Below, piece after piece: positions 35,389 to 48,400 of a DNA stretch of 64,000 nucleotides. Position 1 is the stretch's first letter, and each line of letters begins with the position of its first letter. The notes beneath the pieces were generated by a model that was not told the DNA's origin, searched no databases, and saw nothing but the letters and a program-made list of their open reading frames with translations. The DNA lies in assembly GCA_951230915.1 (NCBI GenBank), contig OX579636.1, forward strand, positions 30,315,567 to 30,379,566. Direction: 5' to 3'. Made by a program: the position numbers and the translations under genes. Source of the DNA: Antitrichia curtipendula (Eukaryota; Streptophyta; Bryopsida; Hypnales; Leucodontaceae).

Positions 35389-35683
35389 AAAAAGATCTTT
35401 CATGCAAAAATGGAAGTTCTAATTTATCAACACATATAACAAAGCTTGAAAAGGTCTAACATTTATGACTTTTTCCATTGTGAGTCAACTTGTAGGCTCT
35501 TCATATTTTGCCAAATTGTCGGCAAGGATGGAAAAATAGAAGGGCCAAGAATAAAGAGTGACCAATGCCAGTTGGATTGGGTCATGTTTTTTTTATTGGC
35601 CCCGTCATTATGCCTTTGGTGTGCTAGGTTCCCGCTGCATTGGATCTACTCTTATACAATATTATCGGGTGTGCTAAATTGCC

Positions 35684-37893
35684 CTTAACCCTAGAAGGAC
35701 GATGTAGAGTTTGATAGATGACAATGAATTTCTATGTAAGATTGAAGTATAGATGTTTGACATCATTGGAATGGTTTGACCTTTAATGAATGCTCTCGAG
35801 ATTTTTTAAGCAAATAATCCACAAAATACCAAAAATCATGATTTCTATAGAAACCATCATATCCTTCTAGAGTCAACCTTTAAAAGATAAGACCTGTCAC
35901 CAAAGTATTTTGCCAACTATTTATGGGCCAATAGGTGTATTCTTCATTTCAACAATAATCTTAAAAGTCATCACTAACGGCCATTTTTTAGTCTGGGTAG
36001 GATTTCAAAATTAACCCATTTTTGGACAAAGGAAGGTATTTTGTTATATTTGAGGTCAATTTTGTGTAAATAATTAAGCAAAATTTGAAGCCTATCTAAA
36101 ATTTTATAAATTTGCAAACCAATGTTTGAAAAACAAATAAAATTATATTTGAAGATCTTTAGTTCATTTAAAAATCTAAAATGATATAATTAAAAAGTCA
36201 AATTAAGAATAAATCAATTTAAATGACATTTTACATAGTCTGAATTCTAAAATCAAACCATTTTGACATACAAGTGCTGAAATTGACATGAGTTTATCAT
36301 ATCAAAATTAGTTGATTCTTTACCCTTAGTGCATTATTTGTTATATCCAAGGGGCATATAATAGTTTTAACCCCTAAAGTCCCTACGGAGGACTCTTGGG
36401 ATTTTAGGTAGGCTTGTGTGATCTCACTTTTTTACATGATTTTTTGAAACTTTTTTGAAGATATGGAATCAGATTAGCTTTAAAGGAATATCATTTTTAT
36501 TTCAATTTCTGCCTAAGAGAAAAAGTTATGCCACCCTAAGTCCAAAAAGCAACTCAAGGGTAGCCCAAAAAAAATCACAAAAAATTGAGTATTTAAAAAA
36601 AAAAAAATCTTCAAAGATTATCTTTTTGTCTATATCTAAATCTTGATTTCATTATATTTGGACCAGTGATGAGAAAGTTATAGACAATCTTGTTTTTCAA
36701 TCAATCTAAGCATCTCCTTGAAAAAATAACTTATAGAATTCATTTTTTAATGCAATTTTTATCATTTTTATAAAGGAAATGTTAGACAAAGATAAATTTT
36801 CTTGTTAGAACAATCTCACCATTGGAATTATTGTGTTTCAATTCTATCTCAATGCTATTAACAAATTAGTTTTCCCATCAATTTTGAATTTATTCTACTT
36901 AATGAATGAAAATTTTTTTTTTGTTGAATTCTTTTTCCTAGATTTTCAACTCAATTCTTCAATATATAAAATTAAAAAATCAAAAGTAATAGTACAAAAA
37001 TTTTAAGTTAAAAAGATTTAAAACCAGAAAATCTAGAAAATCTAGAAAAGTAAGTGTAAAAAGCACAAAATCTGTAATAGAAATCATATAAAGAATTTTA
37101 TTTCTTGGGATTGTAAGAATAGACTTTAAAGAGTATTCATATAAAAAGGATATAATCAAAATAATAATCTGATAATTTTTTTAATAAACCTCACAGTTTT
37201 ATCAACACCAAAAATCCAAAATGTAGTACTCTTGGCATTTAGGGGGTAAATTACCAATTATGAATATTTTAAGCTAATTGTGTTTCTAAACACCGCCATT
37301 TTAACTCCAAAATTTTATTTTTAATTCTGAAAATGTATAAATATATAAATTCGCCTTCATAAAACAATTGGAATACATTTTTGGTAGACATAGGTATCTA
37401 TTTTTTAAGGCAAAGAGAAAAAAAACGGATTTTGTTTTCATTTGAAGTTCAATCATGAAAAATATTACTAGAATATTATAGAAATGTATTTAAAAAATAG
37501 GAAAACTTTAATTAAGTAGGTTGCAAGATTATAGTACTTGAAGTAAAAAGAACTTTTTTCATTATATCATAGAGCAAGATATTTGTATTATGAATAGATT
37601 TTTTGTAATAATTTCATCCTATGTCATGTTAGTTACATGTTTGTCAAATTTTGTAAATAATAGTGAATTTCTATAAATGCTTCCCAAAGTTGCCTACCCA
37701 AATTTCAAAACTCCGATCAATATATCTTTTGATCCAAGCATCCAATCAAGGAAAAAAATATTTTTCATGAAGGGGATACATGCATATATCTTTTGTCAAC
37801 ATTTTAGAAAGATTGATTTAAAAATCACTGACTTTGTAGAAAACTATCCAAATTTTCAATTTGTTGCACAACCAAAACTTGGTCCTTAGGGTT
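35684..37893. mobile_element. Larger TTAA-flanked element with a nested copy
   Basis: The outer ends TTAACCCTAGAAGGACG (35,684) and, inverted, TTAACCCTAAGGACC (to 37,893) resemble each other; the family-2 copy at 36,369-37,252 lies inside. Part of the interior (35,870-35,975) is also found at 45,114-45,261. No transposase ORF. Outer limits are inferred from the end motifs only. Confidence 0.4.
36369..37252 (-). mobile_element. Family-2 TTAA element, inverted copy
   Basis: Starts TTAACCCCTAAAGTCC and ends GGCATTTAGGGGG TAAA (last TTAA mutated). Interior reads as the reverse complement of 34,442-35,388, for example GGAATTATTGTGTTTCAATT against AATTGAAACACAATAATTCC. About 884 bp. Confidence 0.55.
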
Positions 37894-38479
37894 AAAGTGA
37901 GTTTGAAACAATTTTATTAATTTTCATTTAAAGAAAGTTGGTTGAAAAATGTTCAGAGATGTGTAATCCTTTGAAACCCTATATTAACTCTTAGAAAAAC
38001 ATTTTAGGGGCACTCCACCTTACCTCATGCTTGGCATTTTGGCTACAATATATAGTGCACCAATTTTTTTTCAATTTTAATGGTTCTTTGAATAGATATT
38101 GCCAGTTCCAAGTTAAAGGTTCTACTTGGTAAAGGGCAAAAAAGAAATTTTGAGTTGAATTTTTATGGAATATGCATTGCTATTGTAACTATACGTGAAA
38201 TGAAATTCTAGTCATTTGGATAATTCTTAGAGTTTTAATGGATTTTAAAGTGTCAAATGATTTTTACTATAATAAATTAATCCTTAAAGTTATTTCATAT
38301 TTAGAGGCCCCAAACTACTTCAAAATATTAGTCTCCAAAGCAAAGCTAAAACCTTCTTCAATTACAAGATCATTTTGCTTTGATTTAAAAAATAAGTATT
38401 TTTCAACTCTTTCCAAATGATTCAATGATGCTAGCATGAGCCTAGAAATGCAAGCCTATAAGCCTTGACCCTAAATATA

Positions 38480-38645
38480 AGTAGGTACTCCATAACCATT
38501 GAAGGTGCCTACAACATGTATATCTATAACATAGATATCATATAACCATGAAAGGCGCTTATAACATATGAACCTACATTCTAGGTACCTATAACATAGA
38601 TATCCTATAACCATGGAAGATGCCTATAATATAGGTGCCTGGGCT
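38480..38645 (+). repeat. Local tandem repeat, unit about 50-60 bp
   Basis: The phrases CATAACCATTGAAGGTGCCT, CATATAACCATGAAAGGCGC and CTATAACCATGGAAGATGCC recur with TATAACATAGATATC between them. Non-coding. Surrounding 37,894-38,844 holds no gene I can support. Confidence 0.65.
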
Positions 38646-38844
38646 CCTAGGTTCAGAGTCTTAAAATTATAGGTTCACATGCAGCAACACTCATTTCAAT
38701 AAAATCATTTTTCAAAAATATAAAAACATTATTGTAGGCACATTGTTTGCAATGTTCACCCTCAAAATAAATTTTAGGTCCAATTGAGTAGTATTTCAAA
38801 GTTTATGCTTGGTAACCTACCAATCATAACTCTCACAAAAACAA

Positions 38845-39118
38845 GATGATCCATAGCTTTCACATCATTAATCCAAATGGAATGAATTATAACTCTCCAT
38901 GCAGACAAAAATATAATCAGTGAGAAAAGAAAAATAAATTTAAATTCAACTTTTTTTTTATTGCTTGGCAAATTCTATTTTGTGCTCAAGGTGGCATAAC
39001 ATTTGCTCCTAGGCACCAATAGAAATAAAAATTATATTCTCCAAAAGATAATAAAAAGAAGTTTAAGAAACTCATGCCAAAATTGAAGGCATAGGAACTT
39101 GTCCGAGAAGGATTAACC
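38845..39118 (+). mobile_element. Partial family-2 TTAA element
   Basis: Shares CATAGCTTTCACATCA, TAATCCAAATGGAA and TTTGCTCC with the right half of 34,442-35,388 and stops at GTCCGAGAAGGATTAA. The left half is missing or too worn to see. Confidence 0.45.
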
Positions 39119-39544
39119 CATGAAGGAGTTAATTGATACAATTGTCTTTTAGGGATTAACTCTAAAAGGACAGATTGGTCACTATGGAAATCAACCTTTT
39201 GGGTATTGTGTGAATCATTTGCTTAAAAAATCCAAGAACACTCATTGGAGTTCAAACTGTTGTGTACTAGACCTCCCTTTTGTACACAAAATTTCAAGGA
39301 TAAGTATTTCTATTCTATAAGGAGAAATTCTTTGTCATCCATTAGACACTTAATCCTTGTAGGATGTCAACGACTATAATTGGCCTACGGTTTGCAATAC
39401 AAAATATCTACATACTCTGTTGCTTGGGCATTGAAAGATTAGGGCATCCACATGCAGATGTGCCCAAAAGAAGATTTGAATTTCAAAAGGATTTATGGAG
39501 ATGCACGTCATCTTTATCTTCCAACTCTTTTCTTAATTCAATTT

Positions 39545-39715
39545 TTTTGAAAAAAGTTATTCTACTATGCCTAAATGAGGTTTGGAATTTTACTTCAAAC
39601 ACAATTCCAACTTTTAACTTAAATATGAGTGATTGAGTTCCTACTAATTCTAATTTACATATCCCACATCGATTGTTCTACCTCTTACCACCCCATATGT
39701 TTATAAAGAGCTTTT
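39545..39715 (+). repeat. Dispersed repeat, copy 2 (see 17,775)
   Basis: Same order of phrases as 17,775-17,945, with many substitutions. No coding capacity; 39,716-40,334 shows nothing recognisable. Confidence 0.58.
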
Positions 39716-40334
39716 CTAGTCAAATGAATTTCAATCTAAATTGGAGATGCCTTTGACCCCATATGAAGTGGTTGTTGGATTCATTGTTCTCCATGAATTA
39801 AAAGTTAAAGTTCTATAATTTGATTTTTAAGCAACTAAACTACTTCACATTGCATCTTGTACTTGGGGCCCCTTCTTGGCTTGTTTGTCGTAAAGCACAG
39901 GAGGAGAAGTGAAGCCTCAAACTCCAATACCACATGCTTAATAAACATTTTGTGCCGTGTAGAACGCCAAACAAATGAGTATGTAGATTTTTTCGTATTG
40001 TAAACCATAGGCTCATTCTAACATTGTTTAGTGGTAATATCCACGGAGTTCTTCTACGCATAATAGATTGTTAACTTGCCAAGCAAAGTATTTACATCGG
40101 TGAAGAATTTGTCCATGGAAGATGCATCTTGTAGGAGATCCACCACTTCAATCTGTAGAAAGTCAGCCACTACATGGTACAATGTGAATTCTTGAGCACG
40201 TTTATAATTGTCAATATGAATCAATCTCGGACACCTCATATTTTAACCTTTGAAGAATGTGACCCCTCATGATCAAAGTAGTCACCAAAATGCTTCAATT
40301 ATTGAACCAATTGTTGCATTTTTTGTTTCTATAC

Positions 40335-41288
40335 TTAACCCCTAAGAGCCCAAGGCCTTTTTGGATTTAAAAATATCATTGCATTTGAAGTATTATAGGT
40401 CTAAATGTCATTAAGCTATAGAAATATCAATTGTACAATCTTGTAGTGTACATGTTGTAGATGATGTGAATCAAATTTGGAATCATTTGGCCACATAGAT
40501 TGAAAGATTATAATGTTTTAGCATTGAAAAGGGATGCTGAATTATTTTCTAGCAATACATTTGGAGGTGAAATTCAATTTCTAAATCTACTCAAATGAAA
40601 AAACTTGAAACTGTATAATAATTTAAAACTAGCATAAAAACGCATTGGTGAAAGAAAATATCATTCAAATGACTCATTGTGTCAACAAAATGGATTTGAA
40701 ATGTCAAAAAATAGCAAGAAAAGTTGCAAAAAACACATTTGAGGCTAAAAATCTCCTTGTACTAAAATGCTTCTCAATCACTCATAACTTCTTAGATTGA
40801 TATAAAATTTTAGCCACACAAACTAGACTAGTATGTGCAACTTTTTCAAAGAAAGATAATTGGAAACGAACATTGTATGAAGAAGAAACAAGCCGCCAAA
40901 GTTCACTATAATCGAAAATTGTCCCAGTTTTGAACTTCAAATTGCTCCCAAGCATTCAAAACAAATTATATTGACATGAAAAATTTACCACAATAACTAG
41001 ATTGCAAGGAAAACAAAAACCAACAAATTTTTATTGAAAATGAACATTGGATGAAAGAAATACAGACCCTCGAAGTTGCAACTTGAACCTATGAACTTTG
41101 ATTGGCTTAAAAAATCATTACTTATTGGATTGATATGAAGATTTTACCACACAATGTAGAAGAGAGAGCGCAAATTCCCAACAAGTTTTTATTAAATTTG
41201 GACACCGGATGTAAAAGTTACAACATTTTGAATTGGACTTGAAACTATGTTAGGACACTTTTGGTCCCCTGGGATGTTCAGGGGTTAA
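40335..41288 (-). mobile_element. Family-1 TTAA element, complete copy
   Basis: TTAACCCCTAAGAGCCC at one end and GATGTTCAGGGGTTAA at the other; about 954 bp without an ORF. It is the inverse of the 26.5-28.2 kb elements. The sequence after its end (TTAACCCCTTGTGCCCC, 41,285 onward) looks like the start of another such element that shares the same TTAA and is soon lost. Confidence 0.7.
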
Positions 41289-42455
41289 CCCCTTGTGCCC
41301 CAAGTGACCAAAAGTGTCCCCGTATAGAATTCCAATTCAAAGTATTGTAAGTTTTGCATTCAGTGTCCAAATTTAGCAAAACTCATTGAGAAATCTACGC
41401 TCTCTCTTCTAGTTTCAAATTTTCACAAAAAAATCTGAAATTTTTAAGGTGTGTAAAAGACATCTGAGTTAATCTCTGATAAATAAAAAGTAAAAAATAA
41501 AAAAAAATTGTTCATATTCAATGACAACATGATAGAGGACTTTGATGTTTGACCACACAGTCATAGGCTCCACCGTTTCAACGAGTAACTTACTGACCTT
41601 CCTGCAGTGCTTCGTGCTTCCAGCCAGCAGGATCAGCATCACAAGAGAATTGAGAGAGTGGAGCTGGCCATAGGGTTAAGGGCTTAGGGACTTTTTTAGG
41701 GTTTAGGGTAGCTGAAATGGAATATGAGTGATGTCGATGTCGATTCATGACTTGATTGCAACGAGAACTGACCTTCCTGCAGGGCCGGGGGATGAGCTGG
41801 GCTTCCTCACATGGCGAAGGAGGCTGTTGCCCTGGGTGGAAGGCCGGAAAGGAAGGTGCACTGGAAAAGGCACTGGCAGCTCAAAGGGCCGTCCCCTGTA
41901 GACGTTGCCTCTCTTCTCTGCTCTCGACGTAATGTTTGGTGTCGTCCTGCACAAGACAATGCAGCATTGTGCCCTCAGTACTGATGCAGGTGACCTTGTA
42001 AGGAAACTTCAATTAGTTTGGCTGTTTCCGGTTCAAGTGGCAAAGTTTTGTACGTTTGTATTAAACTTGGAACTATTTTGACACTAGTCATCAAAGGAAA
42101 ACTGGTTGGGCATCTCATCTTTGGCTATCAGAAACTTTCCAATATGACGAGATAATTGAACCAAACTTTCCTTATGTCATTAACCGCTCATTGAATAATA
42201 GAAATTTTCTTAGTAAATGTAGATTGTTTCAAAGACTTTCAGATGAGGTTGTAAAAGAGAATCTTCTTCTTAACTCTTGGGGAGGTCTGCAGAATGATCC
42301 TATAGAGGCTTGCCTACGTATTGTGGGAAGCCTTTGCTTGATCAATCTGGCCGTAGGGAATGAGGAAGATTCTCTTTTTTAGCTTTGTTTTCAAGTTCTT
42401 GAAAACAGTTTAATGTTATTGAATAATGTGAAGCTCGAGTAGATGAGAATATGCT
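41289..42455. other. Intergenic stretch downstream of CCDC146
   Basis: The first about 130 bp resemble the start of a family-1 element in direct orientation (AATTCCAATTCAAAGTATTG, then TTGCATTCAGTGTCC). The rest contains short open frames on both strands but none with a recognisable protein or splice context. Confidence 0.5.
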
Positions 42456-45400
42456 CTATGTTAATGCTTCAGAACGTTGCAAAGTGATTGCGTACTTTGG
42501 CCTTATAGTAGGCGTGCAATGTTGAGCTTCTTGGTACTTTTGCTCCTCTAGCTGTTGAGCTTGCCGTTTCGCTTCAATTTTGCGGGCAACCTCGGCTTCT
42601 CTTTCCATGTAAGCCAACTCCCGCGCCGTTTCTTCCGTTGGAGGCTGTTTTCCGAGAGTGACAGGGTATTAGAACATTTTTCTTTCCATCATTTGTTCTT
42701 TCTTACCATTGCAGGTATCTGTAGCTCGTTTGAATCAAGACCGCTAGCTAGGCCAGATGATTTTTTCATACTAATACCCAATGTTCATCAAAATGGCAGA
42801 ATTTCATGACATTGGCAGACATAGTAAAGTCTGAGCTTCGAGGAACCGGAACAATCTTGACTCGCCGGACTGAAGCTGTTTTGAGTTTTCCAGCTGAAAA
42901 CTTGAGCCCAGATGAACCTCCACGGCCAGCTCATATTGAATCCCCTGCGTGCAAAATGTACACGTCCTGCAACAATAATGAGATCATGTATACAATGTGA
43001 ACATATTTCACACTGGGATTGCAATATGAGCTGCTTGTAAGCTCATGATTACATCTGTTCCAGAGTTTTGAGCTCAAGGTTTCTGTCTGAGCACTTGGAC
43101 GTCCTGGTTGCAAAGTTCTGAGCACCTGATGCTCTAAGCCCTTGAATGTGCTTCGTCCTTGAACTCTGAGCACCTGAAACTCTAAGCACCTGAGTTTTCA
43201 AAGCTCTGAGCACCGGAAAGTCCTGGTTTTCATGTTTTTAAGCAATTGAATGTTGCTCTGAAATCCGCCATTTATAACGAGTATGACCATGTACCCAGAA
43301 TGCACACATGACACGGGAAGTTGGTCCCCAAAGTGAGCTCACCTCTCCAGCGGCAAGTCGTAATTGAGCTTCATGGAGCTGGTCAAATGCTTCTTCCTTT
43401 TCTCGCTTCAAACTCATAGTTCTAGCCTACAGATTACAAAGACAGAAATGTGATCGATATCAAAAACGCTGCAGTACATTACTTTTCATGAATGTAGGGA
43501 TTGAAGTCATGAATCAATGGATGAGAACATGAAATAAAACCTGGACAAGGGTGAGTTCAGAAACAGTTGCCACGAGAGTTCGACTAGTAGTCATCTGCTG
43601 GCGCACAATCTCGTTCATTTTTCGACTCAGATCTGTGCCTTTGGCCATTTTCAGGGCACCTTGCCTCATCGCTGACTTCAGCAACGCTGCCAGCTGCAGT
43701 TACAAAATGCTATCAGATCCTGAACCCTAGTCATGCTAAAACCCGTTAATATAATTCATGTGAGCAAACACTGGGTTGACCTTCAATTTGTAATTGGTGT
43801 AAGGTAGAGACATCCAAAAGAGCCACTTTTCCTATTGTGCACATTGGCCAATTTTTATTTTTATTTCTTTGCTGGCAAATGAAAGGAGGTTCTAACACAT
43901 CAAATAAAGCGACATTTGAATATTGTATGCAAAAAATATGTAGGGGCAAAGATTTTTTGATAGATGTTCTAAAATTGTTTCTTCAACAATGAATATAATA
44001 TATTCATTGTACTATTTTTGGACTTTTACGTGAATTTTGGACAAAACATTAAAAAATCTCCAGATAATAACATCTAGAGATCTCCAGATGTTTGTACAGA
44101 TCTTCAGATGTTTTGTAATGGTCTCCCAATGTTTTACATAGATCTCTTGATGTTTTGCATTATTTCCAAATGACCATTTTTTTTTCTATTATTAATTCTG
44201 GACCCTTTGAAAATAGTTAAATGTGGCATATATATAGAGAGAGATTTACAAGATGTACACTAAGTAAAGATCTCTTGAAGTGGTGATTTTAGACACAATG
44301 CGATTTTAGATACTTTAAGCATGACTTTATCTTTCCAATCATCTTTGAATGGAAATGGAGATTGTCTTCTATCAATTCTTGTGGTCTATTATCTCTCACT
44401 TTGAAATTTCACAAGACATTCATACACAAAGATGAAAATTTGATTCAAAACATTCTCTTTTATCCAAAGAGAGAATCCATCAATGCTATATTGATTCCCT
44501 AAAAATTTCCCCTCCTACGCATTGGTCAAAATGCTTGAAATGGTGCAAATAGAATCTTCTTATCTTAGAATTTAGTGTAGAACTTAGATTATATGCATTT
44601 ACCTCTTCAAGAATGATGTTTTTCTCAGTGACTTGGTCTTCTTTTTCATTAACGAACACTTCAATGGCCCAAGCCTTTTGTTCTAGGTCAATAGCTTTAA
44701 GGTCAAACCCTTTCAGTTGTCGACACCGTTTGGTTTCCTTGAAAGGATTCTCACACAACTCTGAAAGTTGTTCAAGCATGGATTTGGCTTCACTAGTCTA
44801 GCTCCCAACCCAAGCCAACTTTTGTATAAGTGAGATTCGTCCACTTTGCACATCGTTCTCTTCAAGACAATAGTTCCTTATGTGCAAACTAATGACATAG
44901 CATAACATTATTAAACATGGTTGGGAGAGGTTCACATTACAATTCAAAGAGGCAAATCTCATAATGTTGTCATTTAGATGGTGAAAATTCAGCAAACATG
45001 TCAATAATGAAGAGGAAACCAACATTAACAAGTCAAAACAATTAGGGAGAAATCAAAGAGAAGTCCAATAGGGAGTTGGACATGTTTAAATTTGTCTAGA
45101 AATATGAATCAACTTAACCTTGAAAGGACAAGACCTATCATCAAGATACTTTGCCAAAAATAATTTGATTTTTGGAACAATGGGTGGATTCTTCATTTCT
45201 ACAATAATCTTAAAAGTCATCCATTGTCCACTATTTGATCTTTGCAACGTTCCAGGGTTAAATTGTCTTTGCACTCAAATGACAACCTAGCTGCATTGCT
45301 GAATAAAGCCGGTTATGGAGGGGAGGCTGTACCTGTTTTTGGAGTGATTTGAATTCCTCGAAAACAGGGGTTGGATCCTGAGCATTTCGTTTCTTTGTAG

Positions 45401-48400
45401 CGATGTCTCCGTAAGTCCTGTTGCAAGCACGACGGAGAAGTGCAATTTCGTCCATCCGTTTGTTACGTTCCACTTCAGAAAACTTCAGCAAATCAACCTG
45501 AATGGAAAATATCCAAGCAAATGGCAAATAGCATCATGAAGAGAAGCTTCATGAGGTAGTAATCATACGAAGGCCTACGTATGATTACTGTTGACCACAG
45601 GGAGACATCTCCATGAATGATGTTATCAAATTCTTTATCAAAATAACCAAATTTAACTGAAGATATTGTTTTTATTGGTGTCAGGAAAATTTGCTAACCT
45701 GCACATTAATCTTCTCATACAAAATGCTAAGCTCGTCATTACGGTCTATAAGGCTAAGGCCACAATTATTGCGTATTTGAATATGGATGGTATAGTCCGT
45801 GCACATCTTTTTCTGTTTCTTCGCTACTTGCTGAATGAATTCCTCCACACGCTTCTTTTCACTCTTGAGCTCTTGAATGGTAAACTGCCACCAAAGAGCA
45901 GTCAACGCATGATGCCAAGTCCAGTTTTCAAAGCAGATTTGTTCCCATTCCATTGGATAGTTAGAAAAGCAATATAACTCATAACGCAGATCCTCTTTCT
46001 ACATCCTTAGATTTGCGAAAAGTACAGATATAGACATTTGTGATGAATTATTAAAATTGGCATTATGTCGCATAATGTTCTTGAGCCTCCCAATCTCAAG
46101 CATTATCTAGTCCATTTCAATATGAGGGAGATATATATGGTGGACTCAATAATGGCAAAGCAGTCCGCTTACGAAGAATAACTACAAATACAGCTATACC
46201 AAATTGCATGAGTGACAATGGCAAGGGAGGTTTTGAACTATAGTTGTTATTCATGACCTGGCTTGCTTTACCATTACTTGACATGATCTAAATTCAAGCA
46301 AGTTTGAGCCATTTGATTGCCTTGAGCTAGATCTCAAAATACTCACACAAGAAACAACTAATTATGACTTTATTGTTACAACTTTCTACAATATTTTGGA
46401 TGCATGTTTAATGATACATTGCATATAGATAAGGCTCATTGTCAAAACTCTAGCATTATCACTCATAGAACTTGCCTCTTCTTTGCCATTGAAAACTTGC
46501 CAGCATTAAGATATTGATTGTTGCATTGGAATTGCAAGTTGTAGAGGAATGTGAAGATAGGGATTTTAAAAACAAGGACATAAAGGTATCAATCTCATTT
46601 GTGCTGACCTTTTTTTGAGCTACTTCAATAGTGTACTTGCTGATGTCCGCTTTCAAATTTTCACAAGCTTGCATATTGTCTAGAACCTCTTGGTGGATTT
46701 TGTCAAAGACTTTGAGCTTATACGTCACATCATTTCGCATATTCTCCACTTGGGAACCCAGAGGAGCCAACTTGTCATTCATCTCCACTATGGTAATGCC
46801 ACTTTCCTGCTCAAATGATACACAATAAATTGTTGGTGCATGGAGTTTGATGTACACTTACCTACCATCAAAGGTAGGTTCATCATAAGAAACCTGTGAT
46901 TTAGGTGATGGATTTTAGGTGATGTCAAATGTAACAACCCATATTTTTATGTCAACAATGATGTTCAATGTAACAACTTGATGTTCTGTTGGATGTTATT
47001 ATTGATATAAAAACATAAGTTGTTATATTCAATGTCACCTAGATAACCAAACAAGGGCTAGCCGGTAGGCCCGAGTCAATTATCGGAAAAAACTCTCCTC
47101 TCCAATGAAACTAGATAAGGCCGTTGATCTTGGAGATCTAGGATTCTTTGAAACAGTGGGGAAAGGATGTGGTTATGACTATAAAACACTCATGTTTTCC
47201 AACCACATTGCATCATGTGGCAATGAAAATGATAAGAAAGGGCTAAGAATTTACAAGTTTAATAAACTTTTAGTTTAGTTCAAGAATTTAAAATAATAGC
47301 ACAAAGAGAATCTTCTCATGGAGAGATCTAATAGTTACAATGATCATACAAAAGCTTTGCAATGGAGGGGCGTCTAGACAATTGCTGTGAACATTGGGAG
47401 ATCTTTCCATAATTCATGGAGACTACACTGCTGATAACATTGTTTAAGAGTTTCTAAACAACCTATTTTTATTGAAAACTTTATTTCATTGGCTCAAAAC
47501 CAAAAGAGAGGTCTTTTCTAATGACAAAAGCAACAACTATAGTGAATGTGAAGAGGTTTGAGGAAGTTAACACTACACAATCAATGAGAAACATTGCGAA
47601 GTTGATAGGGAAGAGCCGCTTGTAGAGTACCAACGTGTTAATTTAAGGTAGGCACACCCCAAATTGGTCCTTTCCTAATTGTGTCCCCAATCTAGAGATA
47701 CATAATATATCATCCAAATATTTTGGACAAGTCTAGATAGAGGACGCACTTGGGAAAGGGACAATTTTGGATATGAATACCTTACTTTAACCCCTTTAGG
47801 ATGTTAAGACCAAGAATGGCCTACAATGGCTTGTACTCTTTCAAGAATCCTAGTATACAAGACTTTATTTCTTGCGCAATCCTATTGCAAAAAATTCTAT
47901 GACAATCACAAAGAAAAAGTGCACTCCCATGCAGTCTTACAAAAAAATTCTCTATTGAAAAAAAATAAAATTCTACATGCAAATGGCCTTGGTACTTAGA
48001 AGTTGCAATAGTATCTGTAGTGTATGAGCAATGCCTGCATCCTTTAGGGGTTAAACTGTGTCACGATGCTTACCTCCACAGCGTGGAGAATTCGGTTGCG
48101 TTGGCTACGAATGTCGTTGTATAGAAGGATGTTGTCTTCATATTCCTTCTTGAGTTGCTCCACCCGTTTCACAAAACCCTTGTGATAGCCCTTCTCTGTT
48201 TCCACTTTCTCCACCATTTGCTTCCACTCAGTGTACTGCATCAGAATTCAAGTGAAGGTCGACTCTGTTAAGGGCAGATCATTGCATGCAAGTGGCTTAA
48301 GCCCTGAGTGCTCAACCGTCCACCGAGTGCATGATGAATGTTATGAAAATTGCGCTTCATCCAAGTAATATTCATTAAGGAAGCTTCAAGAAAAATCCAT

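Noticed and set aside
41745..42382. Short open frames downstream of CCDC146 (minus at 41,745-41,954, plus at 42,191-42,382)
   Set aside because: No recognisable protein and no supporting splice or start signals.
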